A stretch of DNA of 19,349 nucleotides from Rhodoferax sp. (GTDB lineage: Bacteria; Pseudomonadota; Gammaproteobacteria; Burkholderiales; Burkholderiaceae). Location of the stretch: positions 1 through 19,349 of the forward strand of contig JAQGNA010000197.1 in the NCBI GenBank assembly GCA_028292075.1, in the 5' to 3' direction. The position numbers were made by a program, and so were the translations under genes. Within the stretch, counting starts at the first letter, position 1. Each line of letters opens with the position of its first letter. The notes under the pieces were generated by a model. It was not told the DNA's origin and ran no database searches. It saw nothing but the letters and a program-made list of their open reading frames with translations. Positions 1-7,911 of this stretch are shown here, in pieces.

Positions 1-1016
1 GTGGCCTCTTCACGGCGCGTGGCCCATTGGGCGACCTGCTCCCGGAGCGTGACGAGGCGCTGTTCCACGCGTTGCCGGCCTTCCACCACGAAGCGGATCT
101 CGCCCTCAAGCCGGCCGACTTCGGCACTCGCCTCGTACAGCTTGCCCTGGAACTGGTTGACCTCGTCACCGGCGGCATAGTGCGCCTGGCGAATGGTTTC
201 CAGCTCGGCTTCGATGTGGCGGAGGTCGGCCACGCGCGATTCGAGGTCGTTCACCGCCTGCAGCGCATCGAGCTTGACCTAGGCCTGGTCCGCCTCGCTC
301 TCGGTCTTCTTCATGAACCAGAGCTGCTGCTGCTTGAGCGTGGCACCGGCCAGCAGCTGGTTGTAGCGGCTGGCCACCTCGGCCTGCTTTTCGAGCCGCT
401 CCAGGTTGGCGTTCAGCTCACGCAGGATGTCTTCGACGCGGGTCAGGTTTTCGCGGGTGTCTGAGAGACGGTTTTCCGTTTCGCGCCGGCGTTCCTTGTA
501 CTTCGACACGCCGGCCGCTTCTTCCAAAAACAGCCGCAGTTCTTCGGGGCGCGATTCGATGATGCGGCTGATGGTGCCCTGGCCGATGATGGCGTAGGCG
601 CGCGGGCCGAGGCCGGTGCCGAGGAAAACGTCCTGCACGTCGCGCCGGCGCACCGGCTGGTTGTTGATGTAGTAGCTGCTGGTGCCGTCGCGGGTCAGCA
701 CGCGTTTCACGGCGACTTCGGCAAACTGCGCCCACTGGCCACCGGCGCGGTGATCGGGGTTGTCGAACACCAGTTCCACGCTCGCACGGCTGGCCGGTTT
801 GCGGGTGTTGGTGCCGTTGAAGATGACGTCCTGCATGGACTCGCCACGCAACTCCGAGGCCTTGCTCTCGCCCAGCACCCAGCGCACCGCGTCCATGATG
901 TTGGACTTGCCGCAGCCGTTCGGCCCGACCACGCCGACCAGCTGGCCGGGGAGATGGAAGGTCGTGGGTTCCGCGAAGGACTTGAAGCCGGATAACTTGA
1001 TCGAACTGAGACGCAC
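1..1016 (-). pseudogene. smc: smc, chromosome partition protein, N-terminal part, interrupted by an in-frame amber codon and cut by the window edge
   Basis: SMC is an ABC-type ATPase of the ScpAB-SMC condensin complex that compacts and segregates the chromosome. The GTG start at 1016 is preceded by CAGGG six bases upstream. Residues 1-160 are the ATPase head: Walker A GPNGCGKS at 31-38, and the conserved SMC stretches [10 protein letters not shown] and IGQGTISRI. From about residue 165 the protein becomes heptad-rich coiled coil. At codon 246 (279-281) a TAG ends the reading frame. The same frame then stays open for 92 more codons to base 1 and still reads as SMC coiled coil (for example YEASAEVGRLEGEIRFVVEG), so there is no frameshift. 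Hinge, C-terminal coil and Walker B head lie beyond the window. The sense codon was probably CAG or AAG. I cannot tell a real nonsense mutation from a sequencing error. Family identity is certain; pseudogene status is not. Confidence 0.85.
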
Positions 1017-1079
1017 CGCACACCCTGTGTTGAGCGGGCCCGCCCGTTCACCCGAAGTGAAGGCGACTCAAGCCCTTGT

Positions 1080-1088
1080 TTTGTAACA
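1080..1088 (-). promoter_or_regulatory. possible extended -10 element for smc
   Basis: The minus strand reads TGTTACAAA, which resembles an extended -10 (TGnTATAAT), inside an AT-rich island (1078-1104) that stands out from the GC-rich surroundings. No recognisable -35 lies 16-18 bases upstream. It would give a leader of roughly 57 bases before the smc GTG. That leader contains a TTCAC/GTGAA inverted repeat at 1047-1061. Weak evidence. Confidence 0.25.
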
Positions 1089-1144
1089 CTCTTTTTTACA
1101 TTTGGAGGCGCCGCCACTGGCAGCGCACAGGGGCGCGATTTTAA

Positions 1145-1170
1145 CCCGGCCCTACCACCAATAAGCCGGG
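1145..1170 (-). terminator. weak hairpin downstream of sixA
   Basis: CCCGGC (1145-1150) pairs with GCCGGG (1165-1170) across a 14-base loop, starting 14 bases after the sixA stop. On the transcribed minus strand it is followed by TTAAAAT rather than a real U-tract. It would be only a weak intrinsic terminator, but it is the sole candidate between the ppk1-sixA operon and smc. Confidence 0.3.
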
Positions 1171-1184
1171 CCGAAAACGCGGTG

Positions 1185-1646
1185 TCAGATGGTCTCGGGC
1201 GCCTGCACCGCCACCAGCACGGTCTGCAAATGACCTTCGCGCTCGCGCTGGCGCAGCCACCAGACAGCGCCCTTCTTCACGGAGAAGCTGGGGTCGTCCA
1301 GTCCAAGGAGCTGCGCCACGGTCTGGCCGATCGTCGGTTGATGACCGACCACCAGCACGGCGGCCTTGCCCTCGGGCCACTGGGCCGCCTGCAACAGCTG
1401 CGCCGGCGTGGCGCCAGGCGCCAGTTCAGGCCGCAGCTTGTACTTGCGACCGAGGGCCTGCACGGTCTGTTCGGTCCGGCGCGCCGGGCTTGCCAGCACC
1501 CGGGTGGTCTCGGGCAACTGGCGGTCGAGCCAGGCGGCCATGCGGCTGGCCTGCTTCAGCCCCTTGGGGGTCAGGCTGCGATCGAGGTCGGACAGCCCCT
1601 CGCGCTCGTCTTCCGCTTCGGCATGACGCCACAGGATCAGGTCCAT
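1185..1646 (-). CDS. sixA: SixA-type phosphohistidine phosphatase (histidine phosphatase superfamily)
   Basis: 153 aa, the usual SixA size. The fold uses a catalytic histidine in the RH(G/A) motif: LWRHAEAED here has R7 and H8. A second conserved histidine is H102 in VVGHQPTIG, and R56/R57 in SPARRTEQ complete the phosphate pocket. E. coli SixA removes phosphate from histidine phosphocarriers (ArcB and the nitrogen PTS protein NPr are reported targets). The substrate here is unknown. The ATG at 1646 was chosen over an upstream in-frame start because RHA-type proteins begin just before the first strand and because GGGAG lies six bases upstream. It follows ppk1 on the same strand by 55 bases, so the two are probably cotranscribed. 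A role in phosphate or polyphosphate metabolism is suggested only by that neighbourhood. Confidence 0.85.
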   Translation of the reverse strand: MDLILWRHAEAEDEREGLSDLDRSLTPKGLKQASRMAAWLDRQLPETTRVLASPARRTEQTVQALGRKYKLRPELAPGATPAQLLQAAQWPEGKAAVLVVGHQPTIGQTVAQLLGLDDPSFSVKKGAVWWLRQREREGHLQTVLVAVQAPETI

Positions 1647-1701
1647 GGTGATCTCCCGTCGTTGACTTTGCCGGCCTGCAGCGCCGCGCATGGGGTCGGC
1701 A

Positions 1702-3987
1702 TCAGGTGTCGCCGGTGCGGCGGCGGTTGGCATAGCGCGCCGCCAGCGCATCCTGGGCGCCCGGGCCGGGCACGGCGCCAGCACCGGTGTTCACGCGAAT
1801 ATAACGGCCATCGGCCTGCAGATCCCAAGCCTCCCGGCCGTCCATCAGATAGGGCACCAGGCCTTCGTCGATGATGCGCTGGCGCATGCGGGCGTCGGTC
1901 ACCGGCCAGGCCAGTTCGATGCGGCGCAGCATGTTGCGGTTCATCCAGTCGGCGCTCGAAAGATACAGGTCTTCGTGCTCGTCGGCACGGAAGTAGAAGA
2001 TGCGGGAATGCTCCAGAAAGCGCCCGACCACCGAACGCACGCGGATGTTGTCGGTGAGCCCCGGCACCTGCGCCGGCAGCATGCAGGCGCCGCGGATGAT
2101 CAGGTCGATCTTCGCGCCCTTGCGCGCCGCGTCGACCAGCGCCTGAATGATGGCCTCGTCGGTCAGCGCGTTCATCTTGGCGACGATGCGGGCCGGCCGT
2201 CCCTCGGCCGCCGCCTGCCCCACCAGTTCGATCTTTTCGATCGTCTTGCGGTGCAGCTGAAACGGCGCGAGCCACATGCGCGCCATGCGCGGCAGCTTGC
2301 TCTGGCCGGCGATGTGGACGAACACATGCTCCATGTCGGAGGTGAGCGCCGGGTCTGCGGTCAGGTGGCTCAGGTCGGTGTAGAGCCTGGCGGTGCGTGG
2401 GTTGTAGTTGCCGGTGGAGAGGTGGCCATACTGGCGCAGGTTGCGGCCTTCGCGGCGCGTCACGAGCAGCATCTTGGCATGTGTCTTGAGGCCCACCACG
2501 CCGTACACCACCTGCGCGCCCACCGACTCCAGCATCTCCGCCCAGTTGATGTTGGCCTCTTCGTCGAAGCGTGCCTTCAGCTCCACCACCACGGTGACCT
2601 CCTTGCCGCGGCGCACGCCTTCGCGCAGCAGCGCCATCAGTTCCGAGTCGGCACCGGTACGGTAGATCGTCTGCTTGATCGCCAGCACCTGCGGGTCGTT
2701 CACCGCCTCGCGGAGGAAGGCCAGCACCGCGTCGAAGCGCTCAAAGGGCTGGTGAATCAACACGTCGCCACGCTTGAGTCGGTCGAAAAAAGACTCGCCC
2801 GGCGTCAGCTCCACCGGCCAGCTGGGCTCGAAGGATGGAAACAGCAAGCCGGGCGCGACCCGCGCATCCACCAGGTCGATCAGCTGGGTCAGCCGCGCCA
2901 GGTTCACCGGACCGTGCACGCGGTACAGCGCCTCGGTCGGCAGGTTGAACTGCCGCAGCAGAAAGGAAGCCAGGTGCTCCGAACACCCTGCCGACACTTC
3001 GAGCCGCACCGCCTGGCCGTAGTGGCGTACCTCGAGCCCCTGGCGCAAGGCGGTGCGCAGGTTGCGCACGTCGTCGTCGTCCACCGCGAGGTCGGAATGG
3101 CGGGTGACGCGGAACTGCGAGAACTGGCCGACCACCCGCCCTGGAAACATCTCGTGCAGGTGCGCCCGGATCACGCTCGACAGCGATACGAATCCGGCGT
3201 ACTTGCCGGCCACCTTGTCCGGCAGGCGAATCAGGCGCGGCAGCACCCGCGGCACTTTCAGGATGGTGATGTCGTTCTCGCGGCCGAAGGCATCGTGGCC
3301 GCTGAGCTGGACGATGAAATTGAGCGACTTGTTGGCCACCTGCGGAAACGGATGCGACGGATCGAGTCCGATCGGCACCAGCAGCGGCCGCACCTGCCGC
3401 TCGAAGTAGTCCTTGACCCAGGCGCGCTGGGCATGGTTGCGCTCGCCGTGCGAGACGATGCGAATGCCCTGCCGCGCAAAGGCCGGCAGCAGCTGGTCGT
3501 TGTAGAGCGCGTACTGGCGGGCCACCAGTTCATGCGCCGCCGCGGCCAGCTTTTCGAACGAGCGCGCCGAATACACGCCCTTGCCTTCGGCATGGTGCAC
3601 CGCATCGAGGTGCGGCGCGGCGCGCACCTCGAAGAACTCGTCGAGGTTGGACGACACGATGCAGACGAAGCGCAGCCGCTCCAGCAGCGGCACCTCCGGG
3701 CGGCGGGCCCAATCGAGCACGCGCTCGTTGAATGCCAGGATGCTGTGGTCGCGGTCGAGCAGTGCCACGGCTTGCCGCGTTCCGGGCACGGGCGCCGGGT
3801 TTCCCCTGGACGAGGTGAATGAACCCGAAGGATCGGCCGGGTCGGCCGGCGCCAGCGGCACGGCGCTGGTTGGCGGCTGCGGCGCGGCCGATGTCACCAC
3901 CTGTGTCGAAGAAGCAGGCGAGCCCGCGGAAGAACTCGCCGAAGGGCGCGCAGGGGATGAGGAAAATGGTTCAGACAATGGCCGCAT
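1702..3987 (-). CDS. ppk1: polyphosphate kinase 1 (PPK1)
   Basis: PPK1 reversibly polymerises the gamma-phosphate of ATP into polyphosphate through a phosphohistidine intermediate. From the ATG at 3987 the protein is 761 aa. Typical PPK1 starts near LLDRDHSILAFNERVLDWA (about residue 76), followed by IVSSNLDEFFEVR. The two conserved histidines of the C-terminal phospholipase-D-like domains are H503 (GLKTHAKML, the autophosphorylated residue by analogy with E. coli H435) and H660 (FLEHSRIF, analogous to H592). LSSADWMNRN follows. The first 70 or so residues are Ser/Pro/Ala-rich and look disordered, so the protein is longer than the usual 690 or so. There is no clear Shine-Dalgarno before the ATG. 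A TTG at 4062 in the same frame is possible, but it would place the Pho-like site inside the coding region. sixA follows downstream. Confidence 0.93.
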   Translation of the reverse strand: MRPLSEPFSSSPARPSASSSAGSPASSTQVVTSAAPQPPTSAVPLAPADPADPSGSFTSSRGNPAPVPGTRQAVALLDRDHSILAFNERVLDWARRPEVPLLERLRFVCIVSSNLDEFFEVRAAPHLDAVHHAEGKGVYSARSFEKLAAAAHELVARQYALYNDQLLPAFARQGIRIVSHGERNHAQRAWVKDYFERQVRPLLVPIGLDPSHPFPQVANKSLNFIVQLSGHDAFGRENDITILKVPRVLPRLIRLPDKVAGKYAGFVSLSSVIRAHLHEMFPGRVVGQFSQFRVTRHSDLAVDDDDVRNLRTALRQGLEVRHYGQAVRLEVSAGCSEHLASFLLRQFNLPTEALYRVHGPVNLARLTQLIDLVDARVAPGLLFPSFEPSWPVELTPGESFFDRLKRGDVLIHQPFERFDAVLAFLREAVNDPQVLAIKQTIYRTGADSELMALLREGVRRGKEVTVVVELKARFDEEANINWAEMLESVGAQVVYGVVGLKTHAKMLLVTRREGRNLRQYGHLSTGNYNPRTARLYTDLSHLTADPALTSDMEHVFVHIAGQSKLPRMARMWLAPFQLHRKTIEKIELVGQAAAEGRPARIVAKMNALTDEAIIQALVDAARKGAKIDLIIRGACMLPAQVPGLTDNIRVRSVVGRFLEHSRIFYFRADEHEDLYLSSADWMNRNMLRRIELAWPVTDARMRQRIIDEGLVPYLMDGREAWDLQADGRYIRVNTGAGAVPGPGAQDALAARYANRRRTGDT

Positions 3988-4013
3988 GAGTCGCGACAGT
4001 GTGCCTTTTTTCC

Positions 4014-4031
4014 GTGTCAACTTGATGACAA
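4014..4031 (-). promoter_or_regulatory. Pho-box-like or palindromic operator upstream of ppk1
   Basis: The minus strand reads TTGTCAT-CAAG-TTGACAC, two 7-base half sites 11 bases apart, ending 26 bases before the ppk1 ATG. Against the E. coli Pho-box half site CTGTCA(T/C), the halves match at 6 and 5 of 7 positions. PhoB control of ppk is established in enterobacteria. The same bases also form a TGTCA-N6-TGACA inverted repeat, so a dimeric repressor site is an alternative. The TTGACA could equally be a -35 hexamer, although no good -10 follows at 17 bases. Confidence 0.4.
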
Positions 4032-4145
4032 CGACATGGCAGCCGCGTGACGATCCTGTCAATGGCTGCGGTCAGCAGCCGCTGACATCTTCAGTCGTCG
4101 CGGTCGGGCAAGGCCGCGGAGCAGCGCGGGAACCGTGATCGGACA

Positions 4146-4181
4146 GCGCGGTGGTGCGCGCGGTGGTGAGCGCGCTGGTAA
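4146..4181. repeat. three tandem 12-bp units between dnaE and ppk1
   Basis: Units GCGCGGTGGTGC, GCGCGGTGGTGA and GCGCGCTGGTAA follow one another without a break, just past the dnaE stop. The outer ends can also pair as CAGCGCG (4144-4150) with CGCGCTG (4171-4177). On the minus strand this would be a dnaE 3'-end hairpin with a 20-base loop, but no T-tract follows. The 200-base gap 3988-4187 otherwise holds the Pho-like site and a GCAGCC/GGCTGC repeat at 4039-4068. Confidence 0.6.
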
Positions 4182-4187
4182 TTGCGG

Positions 4188-7100
4188 TCAGGCCTCGTAC
4201 ACCACCTCGGCGCGGCCCGAGCCGATCTGCGAAAGCCAGGTGGCCAGCGCGGCATCGGTCGGGAAGAAACGAGCCTCTTCGCCAAGTTGAAGTTCGGCGC
4301 CGGCCGCGCCACGCTCGGTTCGGCGCTGCACCTGCATGCGCACCATCAGCCCGCGCAGGATGTCACCCTGGTCGGACATCTCGCGCTTGGGCGGAAACTC
4401 CCGCACCACGCGGGCGATGTCGGGCGCGCCGCTGCGCTCGCCCGGCTGCACCGTCACGCGGAAGAACTTGCCGAAGCGGCAGCGGGCGGTGGCCAGGTCC
4501 CAGGCTTCGGTCACGCTCAGTTGCAGTCCGCCGCCGCCGAAGCGGTCGACCTGCACCTTGCCCATCACGATGATGAGTTCATCTTCCCTGAAGAGGTTCT
4601 TGTTGAGGTTCATGATGGCCTCGGACACGCGCGCGTCGAGCATGCCGGAGCCGTCGTCGAAGCGGAACAGCCCCAGCTTGCCGCGCTGCCCGTTGATCAC
4701 CCGCAGGTCGCTCACGATGCCGGCAAGCAGCACCGGGTCGCGGCCGTCCACCGCGTCGGCCACCTGGCGCTTGGCAAAGCGGCGCACCTCGGCACGCACC
4801 TCGTCGAACAGGTGGCCAGACAGGTAGAAGCCGAGGGCTGTCTTTTCGAGCGTGAGCTTCTCCTTCACGCCCCAGGGCGTGGTCTCGACCAGGCCCGGCT
4901 CCTCGGTGCTGGAGCCGTGGCTGTCGTCCATCATGTCGAACAGTCCGCCCTGCCCCGCATTCGCCGCAGCAGCGGCGGCAAAGGCAAAGGCCCGGTCGAT
5001 CGAGGCCACGAGTTCGGCGCGGTTCAGGTGCAACGCGTCGAAGGCACCGGCCTTGATCAGCGCCTCGACCGAGCGCTTGTTGAGCCGCGAGCGGTCCACC
5101 CGCAGGCAGAAGTCGAACAGGCTCTTGAACGGACCGCCTTCCTCGCGGGCAGCCACGATGGCGTCGATGGCCTGCTGCCCCGTGCCCTTGACGGCACCCA
5201 GCCCGTAGCGCATCACCTTGTCGGTGACCGGCTCGAAGCGGTAGCGGCCACGGTTCACGTCCGGCGGCTCGAAGCTCAGGCCCATCTTCACCGCGTCCTC
5301 ATAGAGCAGCTTGAGCTTGTCGGTGTTGTCCATTTCCACCGTCATGTTGGCGCAGTAGAACTCGGCGGCGTAGTGCACCTTGAGCCAGCCGGTGTGGTAG
5401 GCCAGCAGCGAATACGCGGCGGCATGCGACTTGTTGAAGCCGTAGCCCGCGAACTTCTCCATCAGGTCGAACACCTCGTCGGCCTGGGCCTCGCCGATGC
5501 CGTGGGTCGCAAGCGCCCCAGCGCGGAATTTCTCGCGGTGCTCGGCCATCTCCTCGGCTTTTTTCTTGCCCATGGCGCGGCGCAGCATGTCGGCGCCGCC
5601 GAGCGAGTAGCCGCCCAGGATCTGCGCCGTCTGCATCACCTGTTCCTGGTAGACCATGATGCCGTAGGTCTCGGAGAGCATCTCGGCCACCGCCGGGTGC
5701 GGATACTCCACCACCTCTCGCCCGTGCTTGCGCGCCACGAAGCTCGGGATCAGGTCCATCGGGCCGGGCCGGTACAGCGCGTTCAGCGCGATCAGGTCTT
5801 CGAGCCGGGTCGGCTTGGCGTCCTTCAACATGCCCTGCATGCCGCGGCTTTCAAACTGGAACACGGCTTCGGTCTTGCCCTCTGAAAACAGGCGGTAGGT
5901 CGCCTTGTCGTCGAGCGGAATGTTCTCGTAGGCGAAGTTCTCCTGGCCCTTGTGGCGCTTGACGATGAACTCCTTGGCGATCTCGAGGATGGTGAGCGTG
6001 GCCAGGCCCAAAAAGTCGAACTTCACCAGGCCGATGGCCTCCACGTCGTCCTTGTCGTACTGGCTCACCGCCGACTCGCTGCCCGGTTGCTGGTAGAGCG
6101 GGCAGAAGTCGGTGAGCTTGCCGGGCGCGATGAGCACACCGCCGGCATGCATGCCGATGTTGCGGGTCATGCCTTCGAGCTTCTGCGCCATCTCGATGAC
6201 GGTGCGCACGTCTTCCTCGGTGCGCACGCGCTCGTAGAGCAGCGGCTCCAGGTCGAGCGCGTAGTTGTTCTTGTCGCCCTCCTTCTTGACCTCGGGCGGA
6301 TAGGCCAGCGTGTACGACATGCCGGGCTTGCCGGGCACCAGCTTCGAGATGCCGTCGCAGAAGGTGTAGCTCATGTCCATCACCCGGCCGACGTCGCGGA
6401 TGGCGGCCTTGGCCGCCATGGTGCCGAAGGTGGCGATCTGGCTCACCGCGTTCTTGCCGTATTTTTCCTTCACGTAGTCGATCACGCGGTCGCGGTTGCC
6501 CTGGCAGAAGTCGATGTCGAAGTCGGGCATCGAGACCCGCTCCGGGTTCAGGAAGCGCTCGAACAGCAGGTTGTACTTGAGCGGGTCGAGGTCGGTGATC
6601 TTGAGCGCATAAGCCACCAGCGAGCCGGCGCCGGAGCCGCGGCCCGGGCCCACCGGGCAGCCGTTGCTCTTGGCCCAGTTGATGAAGTCGCCCACGATGA
6701 GGAAGTAGCCCGGAAAGCCCATCTTCAGGATGGTGCCGATCTCGAATTCCAGCCGGTCCACATAGCGCTGGCGCTGTGCCTCGCGTTCGGCCGCGTCGGG
6801 GTACAGGTGCAGCAGCCGCTCCTTCAGGCCTTCATGCGAGGCGTAGCGGAAATAGTCGTCCGGCGTCATGCGCTCGCCGTTGACTTCGGGCGTGGGGAAG
6901 TCAGGCAGTTGCGGCTTGCCCAGCACCAGGGTGAGGTTGCAGCGCTTGGCGATCTCGAGCGTGTTGGCAATGGCCGAGGGCACGTCGGCGAACAGCGCTT
7001 CCATCTGCGCCGCCGGCTTGAAGAACTGTTCGCGGGTGAAGCGCCGCACGCGACGGGGGTTGCCCAGGATCTCGCCTTCGGAGATGCAGACCCGGGCCTC

Positions 7101-7730
7101 GTGGGCCTCGTAGTCGTCGGGCTCGGTGAACTGCACGGGGTGCGTGGCCACCACCGGCAGCTTGAGTCGCGCGGCCAACTGCACCGCACCGATCACCTGC
7201 ACCTCGTCCTCCGGCCGTCCGGCGCGCTGCAGTTCCAGATAGAAGCGGTGCGGGAACACCGAAGCCAGTTGCAGCGCCACGTCGGCCGCACGCACGCCAT
7301 CGCCCTGCACCAACGCCTGGCCCACCGGCCCGGCCTGTGCGCCCGACAGGCAAATCAGGCCTTCGTTCAATTCCTGCAGCCAGGCCATCTTGATCACGGC
7401 CTGCGCCTTGACCACGTTCTGCGTGAAGCCACGGGCCAGCAGCTCCGACAGGTTGAGATAGCCCTGTTTGTTCTGCACCAGCACCACCACCCGCGACAGC
7501 GCCCCGGCTTCCTTGCCCAGCCCTTCCAGAAAGATCTCGGCGCCGATCAGCGGCTTGACGCCCTTGGCGCGGGCCTCTTTGTAGAACTTGATGGCCCCGA
7601 ACAGATTGCTCAGATCGGTGATGGCAAGCGCAGGTTGCTGGTCTTTCCTGGCGGCCTGGACGATATCGTCGATGCGGTTGGTGCCATCGACCACGGAGAA
7701 CTCGGTGTGAATGCGGAGGTGAACGAACAT
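4188..7730 (-). CDS. dnaE: DNA polymerase III alpha subunit (replicative polymerase)
   Basis: 1180 aa, full length for a DnaE1-type C-family polymerase. Domains in order: N-terminal PHP domain (MFVHLRIHTEFSVVDG onward, to about 270); palm with PDFDIDF at 402-408, which carries two of the catalytic aspartates; FDFLGL with D572 as the third (E. coli D555); the fingers/beta-binding region with GYGFNKSHAAAYS (762-774); a likely beta-clamp motif QGGLF at 927-931; and a C-terminal OB fold (about 995-1075). It synthesises both strands at the replication fork with the epsilon exonuclease and the clamp. The ATG at 7730 has no Shine-Dalgarno; a TAAAAT box lies six bases upstream, so the mRNA may be leaderless. 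The gene is transcribed alone, divergent from the chemoreceptor gene. Nothing in it looks broken or transferred. Confidence 0.97.
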   Translation of the reverse strand: MFVHLRIHTEFSVVDGTNRIDDIVQAARKDQQPALAITDLSNLFGAIKFYKEARAKGVKPLIGAEIFLEGLGKEAGALSRVVVLVQNKQGYLNLSELLARGFTQNVVKAQAVIKMAWLQELNEGLICLSGAQAGPVGQALVQGDGVRAADVALQLASVFPHRFYLELQRAGRPEDEVQVIGAVQLAARLKLPVVATHPVQFTEPDDYEAHEARVCISEGEILGNPRRVRRFTREQFFKPAAQMEALFADVPSAIANTLEIAKRCNLTLVLGKPQLPDFPTPEVNGERMTPDDYFRYASHEGLKERLLHLYPDAAEREAQRQRYVDRLEFEIGTILKMGFPGYFLIVGDFINWAKSNGCPVGPGRGSGAGSLVAYALKITDLDPLKYNLLFERFLNPERVSMPDFDIDFCQGNRDRVIDYVKEKYGKNAVSQIATFGTMAAKAAIRDVGRVMDMSYTFCDGISKLVPGKPGMSYTLAYPPEVKKEGDKNNYALDLEPLLYERVRTEEDVRTVIEMAQKLEGMTRNIGMHAGGVLIAPGKLTDFCPLYQQPGSESAVSQYDKDDVEAIGLVKFDFLGLATLTILEIAKEFIVKRHKGQENFAYENIPLDDKATYRLFSEGKTEAVFQFESRGMQGMLKDAKPTRLEDLIALNALYRPGPMDLIPSFVARKHGREVVEYPHPAVAEMLSETYGIMVYQEQVMQTAQILGGYSLGGADMLRRAMGKKKAEEMAEHREKFRAGALATHGIGEAQADEVFDLMEKFAGYGFNKSHAAAYSLLAYHTGWLKVHYAAEFYCANMTVEMDNTDKLKLLYEDAVKMGLSFEPPDVNRGRYRFEPVTDKVMRYGLGAVKGTGQQAIDAIVAAREEGGPFKSLFDFCLRVDRSRLNKRSVEALIKAGAFDALHLNRAELVASIDRAFAFAAAAAANAGQGGLFDMMDDSHGSSTEEPGLVETTPWGVKEKLTLEKTALGFYLSGHLFDEVRAEVRRFAKRQVADAVDGRDPVLLAGIVSDLRVINGQRGKLGLFRFDDGSGMLDARVSEAIMNLNKNLFREDELIIVMGKVQVDRFGGGGLQLSVTEAWDLATARCRFGKFFRVTVQPGERSGAPDIARVVREFPPKREMSDQGDILRGLMVRMQVQRRTERGAAGAELQLGEEARFFPTDAALATWLSQIGSGRAEVVYEA

Positions 7731-7736
7731 CGGGGC

Positions 7737-7742
7737 ATTTTA
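7737..7742 (-). promoter_or_regulatory. TAAAAT -10 box directly before dnaE
   Basis: The minus strand reads TAAAAT, then six bases (GCCCCG), then the dnaE ATG. With normal spacing transcription would begin at or within a base or two of the A of the ATG, which leaves no room for a ribosome binding site. No convincing -35 is present at 16-18 bases. trhO has the same arrangement. Confidence 0.5.
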
Positions 7743-7911
7743 GGCCGGCGGCACACGACGGCCGGCCGCGGAGATGTGGGCATGCGTCTTGCTTACGATG
7801 AAACACACCGTTGCAATTCGTGATTCTGGCGACGATTCCACTTCACCGTCAGCTGTGCGTCGATGTCGAAATCGGCGCGCCCGGCTTGCGGGCCACTCCA
7901 GGGTTTTCGTC

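Noticed and set aside
1034..1043. GCGGGCCCGC palindrome in the smc leader
   Set aside because: Ten-base GC palindromes are expected often at this base composition; nothing else supports a function.
1690..3822. 710-codon plus-strand open frame opposite ppk1
   Set aside because: It is the antisense shadow of ppk1: His/Arg/Gly/Leu-rich, no motifs, no ribosome binding site. High GC keeps this frame open.
3988..4062. TTG start that would add 25 residues to PPK1
   Set aside because: It would place the Pho-like palindrome inside the coding region, and those residues do not resemble PPK1.
4182..7823. Two long plus-strand open frames (567 and 623 codons) opposite dnaE
   Set aside because: They mirror the dnaE codons and have the low-complexity His/Leu/Val/Gly-rich composition of GC-rich antisense frames; dnaE itself is intact and unmistakable.
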